A stretch of DNA of 64,000 bases from Gammaproteobacteria bacterium. GTDB lineage: Bacteria; Pseudomonadota; Gammaproteobacteria; SZUA-140. The notes below the pieces were generated by a model. It saw only the letters and a list, made by a program, of their open reading frames with translations, searched no databases and had not been told where the DNA came from. The stretch covers positions 496,001 through 560,000 of the forward strand of contig JADJWH010000001.1 of assembly GCA_016716465.1 (NCBI GenBank). The letters are read 5' to 3'. Of the stretch, positions 1 through 7,655 are shown piece by piece. Position numbers and translations under genes: made by a program. Positions within the stretch are counted from its first letter, which is position 1. The number at the start of each line of letters is the position of its first letter.

Positions 1-54
1 GGAAACACCGACAAGGGCGCGCTGATCACGGTCTCCGGCGGCGCCCGTGGCTGA
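1..54 (+). CDS. csoS2: CsoS2 carboxysome scaffold, C-terminal end (partial)
   Basis: The first 18 codons are open from the window edge and end in a TGA, giving a peptide that finishes ITVSGGARG. That ending, placed directly before csoSCA, matches the conserved C-terminus of CsoS2, the intrinsically disordered scaffold that joins Rubisco to the alpha-carboxysome shell. Only this tail is present, so the repeats and the Rubisco-binding N-terminal region lie outside the window. The identification rests on the short tail plus gene order. Confidence 0.8.
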   Translation, partial: GNTDKGALITVSGGARG

Positions 55-79
55 GCAACGATAGCGAGTCAGGAAGGCG

Positions 80-1588
80 ATGTACGCGAAGCGCAGATCA
101 AATCGGTCGACATGTTGGACGGGGATGAGCCCGAACAACGGGCCGCGTACTGCCGTCACCGCACCCGCGTACGGTGCGGTCGCCGGCGCGCATCCGCTGA
201 CCCGTGAACAGGACAATGCGACGCTCGCGCGCTACGAGGAAGGCGTCAAGGGCGCCTTCGACGGCATCGAGGCCCTGCTGCGGACCGTCGCCGCCATGCA
301 GCACGAGGCAGACTTCGAACAGAAGGCGCAGGCCCGTTGCAGGGAGGCGCTCGGCTACGAACTCCCGGCCGATGTGCTGGCGCGGGCCTGGGTCGATCCG
401 CTGGACATGCGCGCCCTGTACGCCTGGTGCGTGTTCGAGACCTATCGCGCATGGGTGGAGCGCTATTACCGCCAGTCGGCGGGATTCGGCAGCGACGCGC
501 GGGAATTCGCCGCCTTCCTGCAGTCCTGCGGTTACCATTATCTCGACTTCACGCCCTGCGCCGACGGGCGGCTGGCCCACGCGGTGCGCTATGTGCTGCG
601 TCTGCCCGAAGCGATCGTGCGCCGACGGGCGCACGCCGGGGCGATGTTCGACGTCGAAGACAGTCTGGAAAAGTGGATCGAGGTGGAACACAGCCGCTAC
701 CGCCAGGGTGAGCCGAACACGTCCGATGCCGGCACACGCTATCTCAAGGTCGTGATGTACCACTACTGCAGCAGCGATCCGCACCAGGGCTGTGCGGCTC
801 ACGGCAGCGACGACGCGCGCGCGGCGGACGCGGGACTCGCCCGTCTGATCGAGTTCAAGACGGCCATCGAGACCAGCTTCTGCTGCGGCGCCTCGATCGA
901 CCTGCTGCTGATCGGTATCGACACCGATACCGACGCCATCCGGGTCCATGTGCCGGACGGAAACGGCGCCATGGCGCTGGGGCGCTTTGTCGATGTGACC
1001 GCGCTCTACGAGGAGACCCGCGCGAGCGGCGCGGACGGGGCCCGGCGCGGCATCCTGGCGAAACTCAGGGGCGCCTGCGCGGACCACGGACTTCCGGAAC
1101 CCGCTCCGGGCATGCTGCGACTGATGGCGCGGCTGATCGAGAACAACATTTCGCAGATCGATTATGTGCGTCGCTACCACGACGGCGCTTATGCCGACGT
1201 GGGCCACGAGGAACGCTTCATCGGCACCGGCGCGGGCTTCGATGAATTGCAGTTGCGCAACCTGACCTATTTCGCCTACCTGAAGACCGTCGAGGAAGGC
1301 GCGGATGATCTCGATGTCGGCATCAGGATATTCACCGGCCTCAACATCGCGCGCGGCCTGCCCGTTCCGGTGGTGGTGCGATTCGATTACGCCGGTTCCG
1401 TCCCCGGCGCCCGTGATCGCGCCGTGGAGCGCTGCCTGCGGGTGGGCAATGCCCTGCAGTTCCGCTACGCGGACCTGGTGGCGGAAGGGAAGCTCCATGT
1501 GCTGATGGTGGTACGCGACAACCAGCGTGACGGTGGCGTCGAAATCGTGAAATCGACGCTGTCGGGCGGATCGACGGAGGTGCATTAG
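80..1588 (+). CDS. csoSCA: Carboxysome shell carbonic anhydrase CsoSCA (CsoS3)
   Basis: The 502-residue protein is the carboxysomal beta-class-like carbonic anhydrase that converts bicarbonate to CO2 inside the shell. Visible active-site elements are the PCADGRLAH motif, with Cys160 as candidate zinc ligand and the Asp162/Arg164 dyad, then His228 in MYHY and Cys238 in QGCAAHG as the remaining zinc ligands; this Cys/His/Cys spacing is close to that of the Halothiobacillus enzyme. The first roughly 40 residues are low-complexity and basic, in the region that binds Rubisco in the characterised homologue. AGGA five bases before ATG 80 supports this start; an in-frame ATG at 125 is the alternative. 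It lies 25 bases after csoS2 and 2 bases before csoS4A, in one operon. Confidence 0.96.
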   Translation: MYAKRRSNRSTCWTGMSPNNGPRTAVTAPAYGAVAGAHPLTREQDNATLARYEEGVKGAFDGIEALLRTVAAMQHEADFEQKAQARCREALGYELPADVLARAWVDPLDMRALYAWCVFETYRAWVERYYRQSAGFGSDAREFAAFLQSCGYHYLDFTPCADGRLAHAVRYVLRLPEAIVRRRAHAGAMFDVEDSLEKWIEVEHSRYRQGEPNTSDAGTRYLKVVMYHYCSSDPHQGCAAHGSDDARAADAGLARLIEFKTAIETSFCCGASIDLLLIGIDTDTDAIRVHVPDGNGAMALGRFVDVTALYEETRASGADGARRGILAKLRGACADHGLPEPAPGMLRLMARLIENNISQIDYVRRYHDGAYADVGHEERFIGTGAGFDELQLRNLTYFAYLKTVEEGADDLDVGIRIFTGLNIARGLPVPVVVRFDYAGSVPGARDRAVERCLRVGNALQFRYADLVAEGKLHVLMVVRDNQRDGGVEIVKSTLSGGSTEVH

Positions 1589-1590
1589 CC

Positions 1591-1851
1591 ATGAAGATCT
1601 GCAAGGTTGAGAAACCACTGGTGTCGACCAACCGGATTCCCGGCCTGGAACACAAGCATCTGCTGGTGGTGAGTGACGGCAAGGTGCAGCAGGTCGCGGT
1701 GGACTCGGTGGGCTGCGTGCCCGGCGACTGGGTGATCTGCGTCGGCAGCTCCGCGGCGCGCGAAGCCGCCGGAAGCAAGGAATATCCGAGCGATCTCACG
1801 ATCGTCGGGATCATCGACTACTGGAACGACGGCGTGAGCGGGGGAGGCTGA
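1591..1851 (+). CDS. csoS4A: Carboxysome vertex protein CsoS4A
   Basis: This 86-residue protein belongs to the EutN/CcmL/CsoS4 bacterial microcompartment vertex family (BMV), whose pentamers close the corners of the icosahedral shell. The family pattern is clear: an N-terminal strand ending in a STNRIPGL motif, then the GDWVICVGSSAAREA core and an IVGIID strand. It lies 2 bases after csoSCA, with GGAGG inside the end of csoSCA serving as ribosome site, and 1 base before csoS4B. The order A then B follows other alpha-carboxysome operons. Confidence 0.95.
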   Translation: MKICKVEKPLVSTNRIPGLEHKHLLVVSDGKVQQVAVDSVGCVPGDWVICVGSSAAREAAGSKEYPSDLTIVGIIDYWNDGVSGGG

Positions 1852-1852
1852 G

Positions 1853-2149
1853 ATGGACATCCTGCAGGTCGTCCGCCCGCTGGTCTGTACCAGCCGCATT
1901 CCCGGCCTGGCGAAGACCTCGCTGCGCGTGCTGCGAGACGCGCTGGGCGGCTATTCGGTCGCCGTGGATCCGGTCGGTGCGCGCGACGGCAACTGGGTCT
2001 TCGTGGTCAGCGGGTCGGCGGCGCGTTATGCGGCAGGCGATTTCGGCATCCTGACCGACCTGACCATCGGCGGAATCATCGATCACTGGGAAACGGAGGG
2101 ACAGTCCTCCGCGAGCGGCGAGGTCTCGATCAAGGCGGCAGCAATCTGA
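1853..2149 (+). CDS. csoS4B: Carboxysome vertex protein CsoS4B
   Basis: This 98-residue protein is the second pentameric vertex protein, with the same layout as CsoS4A: CTSRIPGL near residue 17, a DGNWVFVVSGSAARYA core and an IGGIIDHW strand. It carries a C-terminal extension of about 15 residues that CsoS4A lacks. GGGGAGG directly before the ATG is a strong ribosome site. Its role is capping shell vertices to limit leakage of CO2. A gap of about 40 bases with its own ribosome site separates it from the first csoS1 gene. Confidence 0.94.
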   Translation: MDILQVVRPLVCTSRIPGLAKTSLRVLRDALGGYSVAVDPVGARDGNWVFVVSGSAARYAAGDFGILTDLTIGGIIDHWETEGQSSASGEVSIKAAAI

Positions 2150-2189
2150 CGAGCGTATTTTAATTTGGCATAACCATAGGAGAAGCGAC

Positions 2190-2507
2190 ATGGCTGAAGA
2201 GTATTACGGCATTGCACTGGGGATGATCGAGACGCGCGGCCTGGTTCCGGCGATCGAGGCGGCGGACGCCATGACCAAGGCGGCCGAAGTGAGGCTGATC
2301 GGGCGGGAATTCGTCGGCGGCGGCTACGTGACGGTTCTGGTGCGCGGTGAGACCGGTGCGGTCAACGCCGCGGTCCGCGCCGGCGCCGACGCCTGCGAGC
2401 GTGTGGGTGACGGTCTGGTGGCCGCGCACATCATCGCGCGTCCCCACCGTGAGGTGGAACCGGTCCTGCCGACGGGGAGCAACACCAAGCGGCTGAAGTC
2501 GGAATAG
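2190..2507 (+). CDS. csoS1: Carboxysome hexameric shell protein CsoS1, copy 1
   Basis: This 105-residue single BMC-domain protein forms the hexamers that tile the carboxysome facets. The whole length is the BMC domain (YGIALGMIETRGLVPAIEAA at the start, the VLVRGETGAVNAAVRAG helix, then AAHIIARPH), followed by a short lysine-containing tail. AGGAGAA before the ATG is a good ribosome site. A second, nearly identical copy follows 36 bases later. Which of CsoS1A, B or C each copy corresponds to cannot be decided from sequence because the paralogues differ by only a few residues. Confidence 0.96.
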   Translation: MAEEYYGIALGMIETRGLVPAIEAADAMTKAAEVRLIGREFVGGGYVTVLVRGETGAVNAAVRAGADACERVGDGLVAAHIIARPHREVEPVLPTGSNTKRLKSE

Positions 2508-2543
2508 TCAGCGGCAAACTTATTGACACAGGAGAAACAGAGT

Positions 2544-2870
2544 ATGGCATCTGAAAGCTACGGCATTGCATTGGGAATGATCGAAACACGCGGCCTGGTG
2601 CCTGCCATCGAAGCGGCGGACGCTATGACCAAGGCCGCCGAAGTGCGGTTGATCGGTCGTGAGTACGTCGGTGGCGGCTATGTCACGGTGCTCGTGCGCG
2701 GTGAGACCGGTGCGGTCAACGCCGCGGTCCGCGCCGGCGCCGATGCCTGCGAGCGCGTGGGTGACGGCCTGGTGGCCGCGCACATCATCGCACGTCCCCA
2801 CCGCGAGGTGGAGCCGATCCTGGATCGCGGTCCAGGCGCCATCGAGGGCAGCCGCCCGGAACGGAGCTGA
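2544..2870 (+). CDS. csoS1: Carboxysome hexameric shell protein CsoS1, copy 2
   Basis: This 108-residue BMC-domain hexamer protein differs from the upstream copy at only a few N-terminal residues and in the C-terminal tail, which here is longer and ends GSRPERS. The start at 2544 is chosen because GGAGA lies about eight bases upstream and the protein then aligns with copy 1; an earlier in-frame start at 2523 would add seven unrelated residues. The second half is nearly identical to copy 1 even at silent sites, while the first half is not, which points to recent gene conversion. Confidence 0.95.
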   Translation: MASESYGIALGMIETRGLVPAIEAADAMTKAAEVRLIGREYVGGGYVTVLVRGETGAVNAAVRAGADACERVGDGLVAAHIIARPHREVEPILDRGPGAIEGSRPERS

Positions 2871-2904
2871 TTGATCCGCGACAGGTGACGATGGGAGGCG
2901 CGTG

Positions 2905-3363
2905 GTGATCACGGCGAGGCATCAGGCTCATGTCAGGGCGGCCGGCTTTCTCGGGAGGGCTTTGAGCTTCGAACTCAGCGCGGTGCAGCAGTACATGACG
3001 CACGCCGCGTTGTGCGAGGCCTGGAATCTGAACGACGAAGGCCGCCATTGGCGCGAGGAGGCCGTGGGCGAAACGAAACATGCGGAGCGCATCATCCAGC
3101 ATATGCAGAGGCTGGGTGTCGTGCCGGGGGCCTCTCAGCTGCGGGCGGTGAAGGTGGGCGCAAGCCTGAGTGAGTTGATAGCACATAATGTTCGTCTGGA
3201 GCAGGACATTGTGTCGCTGTACAGCGATGCGACGGTCAGCTGTCTGCGTGGCGGTGATCACGATAACGCCGGCTTCTTCCAGAAACTCCTCGAAGAGGAG
3301 CAGGAGCATGCCCGGGAACTGCAGGCTTGGTACGAATCATCAACCGGTTGGAGTTCGACATGA
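2905..3363 (+). CDS. Carboxysome-operon ferritin-like (bacterioferritin family) protein
   Basis: This roughly 152-residue four-helix protein belongs to the ferritin/bacterioferritin superfamily. Di-iron ligand candidates are the Glu of FELSAVQQY, the ExxH of GETKHAERI and the ExxH of EEEQEHAREL near the C-terminus. A bacterioferritin-like gene at this position is a conserved but poorly understood member of alpha-carboxysome loci; its function in the carboxysome is unknown. GGGAGG lies six bases before GTG 2905 and three before GTG 2902, so the later GTG is preferred. Its stop codon overlaps the acRAF start (ATGA), indicating translational coupling. Confidence 0.85.
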   Translation: MITARHQAHVRAAGFLGRALSFELSAVQQYMTHAALCEAWNLNDEGRHWREEAVGETKHAERIIQHMQRLGVVPGASQLRAVKVGASLSELIAHNVRLEQDIVSLYSDATVSCLRGGDHDNAGFFQKLLEEEQEHARELQAWYESSTGWSST

Positions 3364-3614
3364 GCACGACACTGCATCAGCACTGGAAAAGGAAATCCTC
3401 TCCGGAGCGGCTTGAGCGTCGCTTTGAGTTCTCCGATTATGAAGAGACGCGCGCATTCCTGGATCAGGCCGCGGCCCTGTCCGAATCGACCGAGGTCTAT
3501 CCGGACATGGGCTTCGGGCGCACCTACGTGAACATGACACTTTATCTCGATGAGGCGGGTGAGGCGGCAAAGTACGCCCAGGCTCTCGATGGATTTACGG
3601 CAGAAGCGGCCTGA
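3360..3614 (+). CDS. acRAF: Alpha-carboxysome Rubisco assembly factor acRAF (PCD-like)
   Basis: This 84-residue protein has the pterin-4a-carbinolamine dehydratase-like fold signature (RLERRFEFSDYEETRAFLDQ, then VYPDMGFGRTYVNMTLYL). In alpha-carboxysome operons this family acts as a Rubisco assembly chaperone rather than as a pterin enzyme. Gene position after the ferritin-like gene and before mcdA matches Halothiobacillus-type operons. The ATG at 3360 overlaps the preceding TGA by the ATGA pattern, so an earlier start at 3327 inside the upstream gene is unlikely. Confidence 0.88.
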   Translation: MSTTLHQHWKRKSSPERLERRFEFSDYEETRAFLDQAAALSESTEVYPDMGFGRTYVNMTLYLDEAGEAAKYAQALDGFTAEAA

Positions 3615-3625
3615 TCGTCCAGGCC

Positions 3626-4270
3626 ATGACCGTCATCGCGCTGGCGAGCAGTAAGGGCGGGGTCGGAAAGACCACCCTCACCATGAATCTCGCGGCCGGC
3701 CTGTCGCGCCGGGACAGCACGGTGGTCGTCGACGCGGACCCGCAGCAGTCGTCGGGGCAGTGGAGTCTGGTAGCGGAGGAGGGTGTGCTCGGCTTCGACG
3801 TCGCGGCCGCGGATGGCGGGACGGCTGAAGTCATTGCCGGGGCGGGGCATGGGTACCGCTATGTGCTGGTCGATTGTCCGCCTTCGTTCGCGGCTCCCCA
3901 GACACAGGAAGTCCTGCGCCAGGCGGACCTGTTGCTGATACCGATGCAGCCGTCCCCCCTGGACCTGTGGTCGGGTGCGAATGTAGTAGAATGGGTGTCT
4001 CTTGCCAAACGGGCCAATCCGCGACTTTCGGCCTGGGTGGTGCTGAATCAGGTGGAACCCAATACGCGTCTCTGGAAGGACGTCAAGGAAGCCCTGGAGG
4101 AACTGGGGCTGCCTTCCCTCAGGACGACGGTGCGCCGCAGGGCGGCGTTCAGGAACGCCGCGCTCACGGGTACCACCGTGTATGCGATCGGTAGCCGCGG
4201 AACCCCCGCGGTTGAGGAAATCGAGGCCGTGATTACGGAGGTGTTGAGCCATGACAGAGAAGGACGCTAG
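3626..4270 (+). CDS. mcdA: Carboxysome positioning ParA-type ATPase McdA
   Basis: This 214-residue ParA/MinD-family ATPase has a deviant Walker A box KGGVGKTT at residues 10-17, including the signature first lysine, and a VVDADPQQS switch region. McdA forms gradients on the nucleoid that space carboxysomes along the cell. Location directly after acRAF and a 20-base overlap with the small mcdB gene identify it as the alpha-carboxysome version rather than a chromosome-partition ParA. ATP hydrolysis is presumed to be stimulated by McdB. Confidence 0.9.
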   Translation: MTVIALASSKGGVGKTTLTMNLAAGLSRRDSTVVVDADPQQSSGQWSLVAEEGVLGFDVAAADGGTAEVIAGAGHGYRYVLVDCPPSFAAPQTQEVLRQADLLLIPMQPSPLDLWSGANVVEWVSLAKRANPRLSAWVVLNQVEPNTRLWKDVKEALEELGLPSLRTTVRRRAAFRNAALTGTTVYAIGSRGTPAVEEIEAVITEVLSHDREGR

Positions 4271-4451
4271 CGCGAACGACAACAAGCCGAAGAACCCGCT
4301 TGTCGAGGGGATGCGCAGGAGCAAGGGCGCCGGCGCCGGCCCTGGACAAGTCGTGCAGCGCGGACAAGGAATCCGTGAAATATCCCGTCCGGATATCTCC
4401 CGTACAGGCGAAGACAGCTACCAGTTGGGCGGATTACGCTGGCCGGACTGA
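4251..4451 (+). CDS. mcdB: Carboxysome positioning adaptor McdB
   Basis: This 66-residue, highly polar protein overlaps the end of mcdA by 20 bases. It lacks a recognisable fold and is rich in Lys, Arg, Gly and Asp. It ends in GGLRWPD, with a single tryptophan three residues from the end; alpha-McdB proteins are known for an invariant tryptophan near the C-terminus that is needed for carboxysome association. Size, disorder, position and the terminal Trp together support the call, although sequence similarity between McdB proteins is low. Confidence 0.83.
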   Translation: MTEKDASANDNKPKNPLVEGMRRSKGAGAGPGQVVQRGQGIREISRPDISRTGEDSYQLGGLRWPD

Positions 4452-4535
4452 CGCCAGCCGCGCCGGGAGATTCCTTTTATATAGGCGGTTTTTGACAATT
4501 TGGCGGTTATTAAGGCACCCAGCACAAGGATCGCC

Positions 4536-5591
4536 GTGAAGACACTGAAAGGTACGGGTAGAGAGGAGCCGGCCGGCGGCCACTCCAGTACATCGGAATT
4601 TCTGATTCGTCACGCGACCTTGCGCCAGCTCCAGGTGTTCGAGGCCATTGTCCGTCTCGGCAGTTTCACCAAGGCGGCGGAGGAACTCTTTCTCACGCAG
4701 CCGACCGTGAGCCTGCAGATGAAGAAGCTCACCGATTCCGTCGGTCTCACGCTGCTCGAGCCGATCGGCCGCCACACGCGCGCCACCGAGGCGGGACAGG
4801 AACTCTACCAGGCCTGCCGCACCATATTCTTCGCCCTGGGCAATATCGAGACCAAGTTCGCCGACCTCAAGGGCTTGCGCGCCGGCAAGGTCCGGCTCGG
4901 GGTCATCACCACCGCCAAATACTTCGCACCCGAGATGCTGGGCGAATTTTGCAATGAGTATCCGGGAGTCGATATCAGCCTCAAGGTCTCCAATCGCGAG
5001 CGCATACTCGAGCGTATCCTGACCCACGAGGACGACCTCTATGTGCTCGGTGAACCGCCGCCGGGCGAGATGGACCTCCTGAGCTATCCGTTCGCGCCGA
5101 ATCCGCTCGTGGTGATGGCATCACGCAATCATCCCCTGGTGAGCCAGAAAAACATCCCCTTCGAGCGGATCGCCGAGGAGCCGTTCATCCTGCGCGAACC
5201 CGGTTCGGGCACCCGTGAAACCATCGTCAAGTATTTCGAGTCGCACGGTCTGCAGCCGAAGGTGCGGCTCGAGCTCGGCAGCAACGAGGCGATCAAGCAC
5301 GCGGTCGTGGGCGGGCTCGGGCTGGCAATACAATCGCTGCACGTGTTGACGTTGGAAGGCGTGAAGGGGCCGGTGGCGCTGCTCGACGTGAAGGGCTTTC
5401 CGATCCAGCGCCAGTGGTACCTCGTCCATCCGCGCAACAAGGAGTTGTCGGTGGTGGCGAAGGCGTTTCTGGAGTTTGCGCTGGCCAAGGGGCCGAAAGT
5501 CGCCAGCTTCATGCATGATCTGTTGCAGCAGGCGGGGTTCAGCTATCCGGAAGCCCCGCTCTGGAAAAAACCCCGCAAATCGAAGCGCTGA
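4536..5591 (+). CDS. cbbR: LysR-type regulator of CO2-fixation genes, CbbR
   Basis: This LysR-type transcriptional regulator of about 351 residues has an N-terminal winged helix-turn-helix (ATLRQLQVFEAIVRLGSFTK, then LTQPTVSLQMKKL) and a C-terminal substrate-binding domain. CbbR proteins activate Rubisco and carboxysome operons in response to metabolites such as RuBP or NADPH. Position between the cso operon and csoS1D fits. AAGGA five bases before GTG 4536 favours that start over TTG 4500. It reads in the same direction as the cso genes, unlike many cbbR genes that are divergent from their target, so it may be co-transcribed or have its own promoter in 4452-4535. Confidence 0.88.
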   Translation: MKTLKGTGREEPAGGHSSTSEFLIRHATLRQLQVFEAIVRLGSFTKAAEELFLTQPTVSLQMKKLTDSVGLTLLEPIGRHTRATEAGQELYQACRTIFFALGNIETKFADLKGLRAGKVRLGVITTAKYFAPEMLGEFCNEYPGVDISLKVSNRERILERILTHEDDLYVLGEPPPGEMDLLSYPFAPNPLVVMASRNHPLVSQKNIPFERIAEEPFILREPGSGTRETIVKYFESHGLQPKVRLELGSNEAIKHAVVGGLGLAIQSLHVLTLEGVKGPVALLDVKGFPIQRQWYLVHPRNKELSVVAKAFLEFALAKGPKVASFMHDLLQQAGFSYPEAPLWKKPRKSKR

Positions 5592-5703
5592 CCATGTGCC
5601 TGTGTTGCACGGTGGCCTGCCAGTGGAAGCGGCGATCGGTGGACCGCGTGTCCCGTACGCGGGCTCGGCTCGGCCCCCGGCCTGCTGAAGGCGGGGTGCG
5701 TTC

Positions 5704-6336
5704 ATGATCCAGCTGCGTACCTACGTCTTCATCGATTCCCTGCAGCCGCAGCTTGCCGAATATCTCGGCACTGTTTCCCAGGGCTTTCTGCCCATACCGG
5801 GCGACGCCTGTCTGTGGCTCGAAGTGTCGCCCGGCATGGCGATCCATCGGCTGACCGACGTCGCGCTCAAGTCCGCTCAGGTTCGTCTGGTGCAGCAGGT
5901 GGTGGAGCGCGCCTTCGGCGCCATGCTGATCCATCACCGCAGCCAGAGCGATGTGCTGGAGGCGGGTCACAGCGCGCTGAGTCGGCTGCGGACCAGCGAG
6001 GATGCGCGGCAGAAATGCCGCATCGCCTGGGCCGAGGTCATCCGCGCCATCACGCCCGATCACGCCGTCGTGATCAACCGTCAGGATCGGCGCGGCTCGA
6101 TGATCCTGCCCGGACAGAGCATGTTCATCCTCGAGACCGAGCCAGCGGGCTATGTGGTCTATGCCGCGAACGAGGCGGAAAAGGCCGCCAGGATCACCCT
6201 GGTCGACGTCAAGGCGGTGGGCGCCTTCGGGCGCCTGACGCTGGCGGGCAAGGAAGCGGATATCGACGAGGCGGCGCACGCGGCGATCCATGCCCTCAAC
6301 AGCCTTTCCGGCGTGACGACGACGCCCTCGACCTAG
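5704..6336 (+). CDS. csoS1D: Carboxysome tandem-BMC shell protein CsoS1D
   Basis: This 210-residue protein carries two fused BMC domains. It matches the CsoS1D family closely in stretches such as RTYVFIDSLQPQLAEYLGT, GFLPIPGDACLWLEVSPGMA, EVIRAITPDHAVVINR and FGRLTLAGKEADIDEAAHAA. CsoS1D trimers form pseudohexamers that stack face to face and have a large gated pore, thought to admit larger metabolites such as RuBP. Here it is separated from the main operon by cbbR and 112 bases, as in several proteobacterial loci. It lacks the long N-terminal extension of cyanobacterial versions. Confidence 0.92.
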   Translation: MIQLRTYVFIDSLQPQLAEYLGTVSQGFLPIPGDACLWLEVSPGMAIHRLTDVALKSAQVRLVQQVVERAFGAMLIHHRSQSDVLEAGHSALSRLRTSEDARQKCRIAWAEVIRAITPDHAVVINRQDRRGSMILPGQSMFILETEPAGYVVYAANEAEKAARITLVDVKAVGAFGRLTLAGKEADIDEAAHAAIHALNSLSGVTTTPST

Positions 6337-6387
6337 CATGGATTGAGCCGGGTCCCGGCCGGTTTGCCTGGACGAAGCGAAATTCGC

Positions 6388-6957
6388 TCAGGCCAGGCTG
6401 CGCGGCGCCCGCTGCCAGACCCGCGTCTTCTGCACCATCCGATACATCGAGCGCATATTGTTCAGCCAGGTGACCTGGTGCAGCGGCACCCATGCCACCG
6501 CATGCGATTCGTCGTTTCCGGGCAGGTACAGCCGATCGTCCAGTTCGACCAGGAAACGGATGTCATAATGCCAATGACGGGGTTCATTCGCCGTCTCGTG
6601 CACGAGGTGGACATCGAGGTCGAAGATCTCCCCGCTGAGCAGACGGACCGCCGCCCGATCCGCGCCCGATTCCTCGGCCGTTTCGTTCAGGGCCACGTCT
6701 ATGATGTCGTGATTGTTGTCGGCGTGACCGCCCGGCTGCAGCCACAGCTTGACCTTGCGGTGATGGAGCAGGAAGACATGGCTGCGGGCGGGATTGACCA
6801 CCCAGGCGGAGCCGGAGACGTGGCCGTGGCGCAGACCGCGGTCGAAGCAATGCTCGTGCGCCAGTACGAACAGGCGGGTCCTGGCGACCATCGCCGCCTC
6901 GTCCATGAAGCGGGTACGGTAGTCGCGGAGCAATGTCAAGAGCTGATGTCGGTGCAT
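6388..6957 (-). CDS. Nudix hydrolase
   Basis: This 189-residue Nudix-superfamily protein, encoded opposite to the carboxysome genes, hydrolyses a nucleoside diphosphate linked to another group; the substrate cannot be read from sequence. The Nudix box is PGGHADNNHDIIDVALNETA followed by EESGA: the catalytic ETAEESG half is intact, while the first part has His-Asp in place of the usual Gly-x5-Glu, as in a known subgroup. A long open frame on the opposite strand here is a shadow of this gene. Confidence 0.85.
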   Translation of the reverse strand: MHRHQLLTLLRDYRTRFMDEAAMVARTRLFVLAHEHCFDRGLRHGHVSGSAWVVNPARSHVFLLHHRKVKLWLQPGGHADNNHDIIDVALNETAEESGADRAAVRLLSGEIFDLDVHLVHETANEPRHWHYDIRFLVELDDRLYLPGNDESHAVAWVPLHQVTWLNNMRSMYRMVQKTRVWQRAPRSLA

Positions 6958-7142
6958 GGCCCAGGCGGGATCGGGGTGTCCCGATTATTGTATTCGTCCG
7001 GGACCGGGGCGTGGATTGGTATTGTCGAAGCCATCCATAGTGTTTTATAAATGAGTGTTCGACCAATGACCGCCAGTACGATCAGTCATGCCGTAGCGTC
7101 CTGCGCAAGGGCGGAGCCGGGGAGACGTGCACGAGGAGCCTC

Positions 7143-7652
7143 ATGACCGACTCTCCTGACCCCCGCGCCACCCCGTGCACGGATGAAGACTGGATGCGTC
7201 ATGCCCTGGTTCTTGCCCGGCGGGCGCGGGCGGCGGGTGAGGTGCCGGTCGGGGCGGTGCTGGTGAAGGGCGGCGCGATCATCGGCGAGGGCTGGAACCA
7301 TCCGATCTCCGGACATGATCCCACCGCGCACGCGGAGATCGGCGCGCTGCGCGCCGGCGCGGCGGCGCTGGGCAACTACCGCTTGGTCGATACCACGCTG
7401 TACGTGACGCTGGAACCCTGCGTGATGTGCGCGGGCGCGATCGTCCATGCGCGGGTCAAACGGTTGGTGTTCGGCGCGAGCGATCCCAAGACCGGCGCGG
7501 CCGGCAGCGTGTTCGATGTCTTTGCCTCGGGCAGGGTCAACCATGTGGTCGAGGTCGAGGGCGGCCTGCTGGCCGGGGAGTGCGGGCGCCTGTTGACGGA
7601 TTTCTTCCGGCAGCGGCGAGAAACCAACGAATCCAGATCGATAGAGAAATGA
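7143..7652 (+). CDS. tadA: tRNA-specific adenosine deaminase TadA
   Basis: TadA converts the wobble adenosine of tRNA-Arg(ACG) to inosine. The 169-residue protein has the cytidine-deaminase zinc site: His63-Ala-Glu65 (HAE, with the catalytic Glu) and Cys93-x-x-Cys96 (PCVMC). The length and the LVFGASDPKTGAAGSVFDVF stretch are typical for TadA. The ATG follows a small ribosome site (GAGG, then CCTC). The PAS-GGDEF gene begins 3 bases downstream. Confidence 0.95.
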   Translation: MTDSPDPRATPCTDEDWMRHALVLARRARAAGEVPVGAVLVKGGAIIGEGWNHPISGHDPTAHAEIGALRAGAAALGNYRLVDTTLYVTLEPCVMCAGAIVHARVKRLVFGASDPKTGAAGSVFDVFASGRVNHVVEVEGGLLAGECGRLLTDFFRQRRETNESRSIEK

Positions 7653-7655
7653 GAC

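Noticed and set aside
98..1618. A 506-residue open frame on the minus strand under csoSCA.
   Set aside because: The plus-strand frame has all CsoSCA motifs; the opposite frame is a codon-bias artefact.
4492..4513. TTGACA followed by TATTAA upstream of cbbR as a promoter.
   Set aside because: The spacing between boxes is only 10 bases; no suitable -10 box lies at 16-18 bases.
6343..7050. A 235-residue plus-strand open frame under the Nudix gene.
   Set aside because: The Nudix box is on the minus strand, and the plus-strand translation has no recognisable motif.
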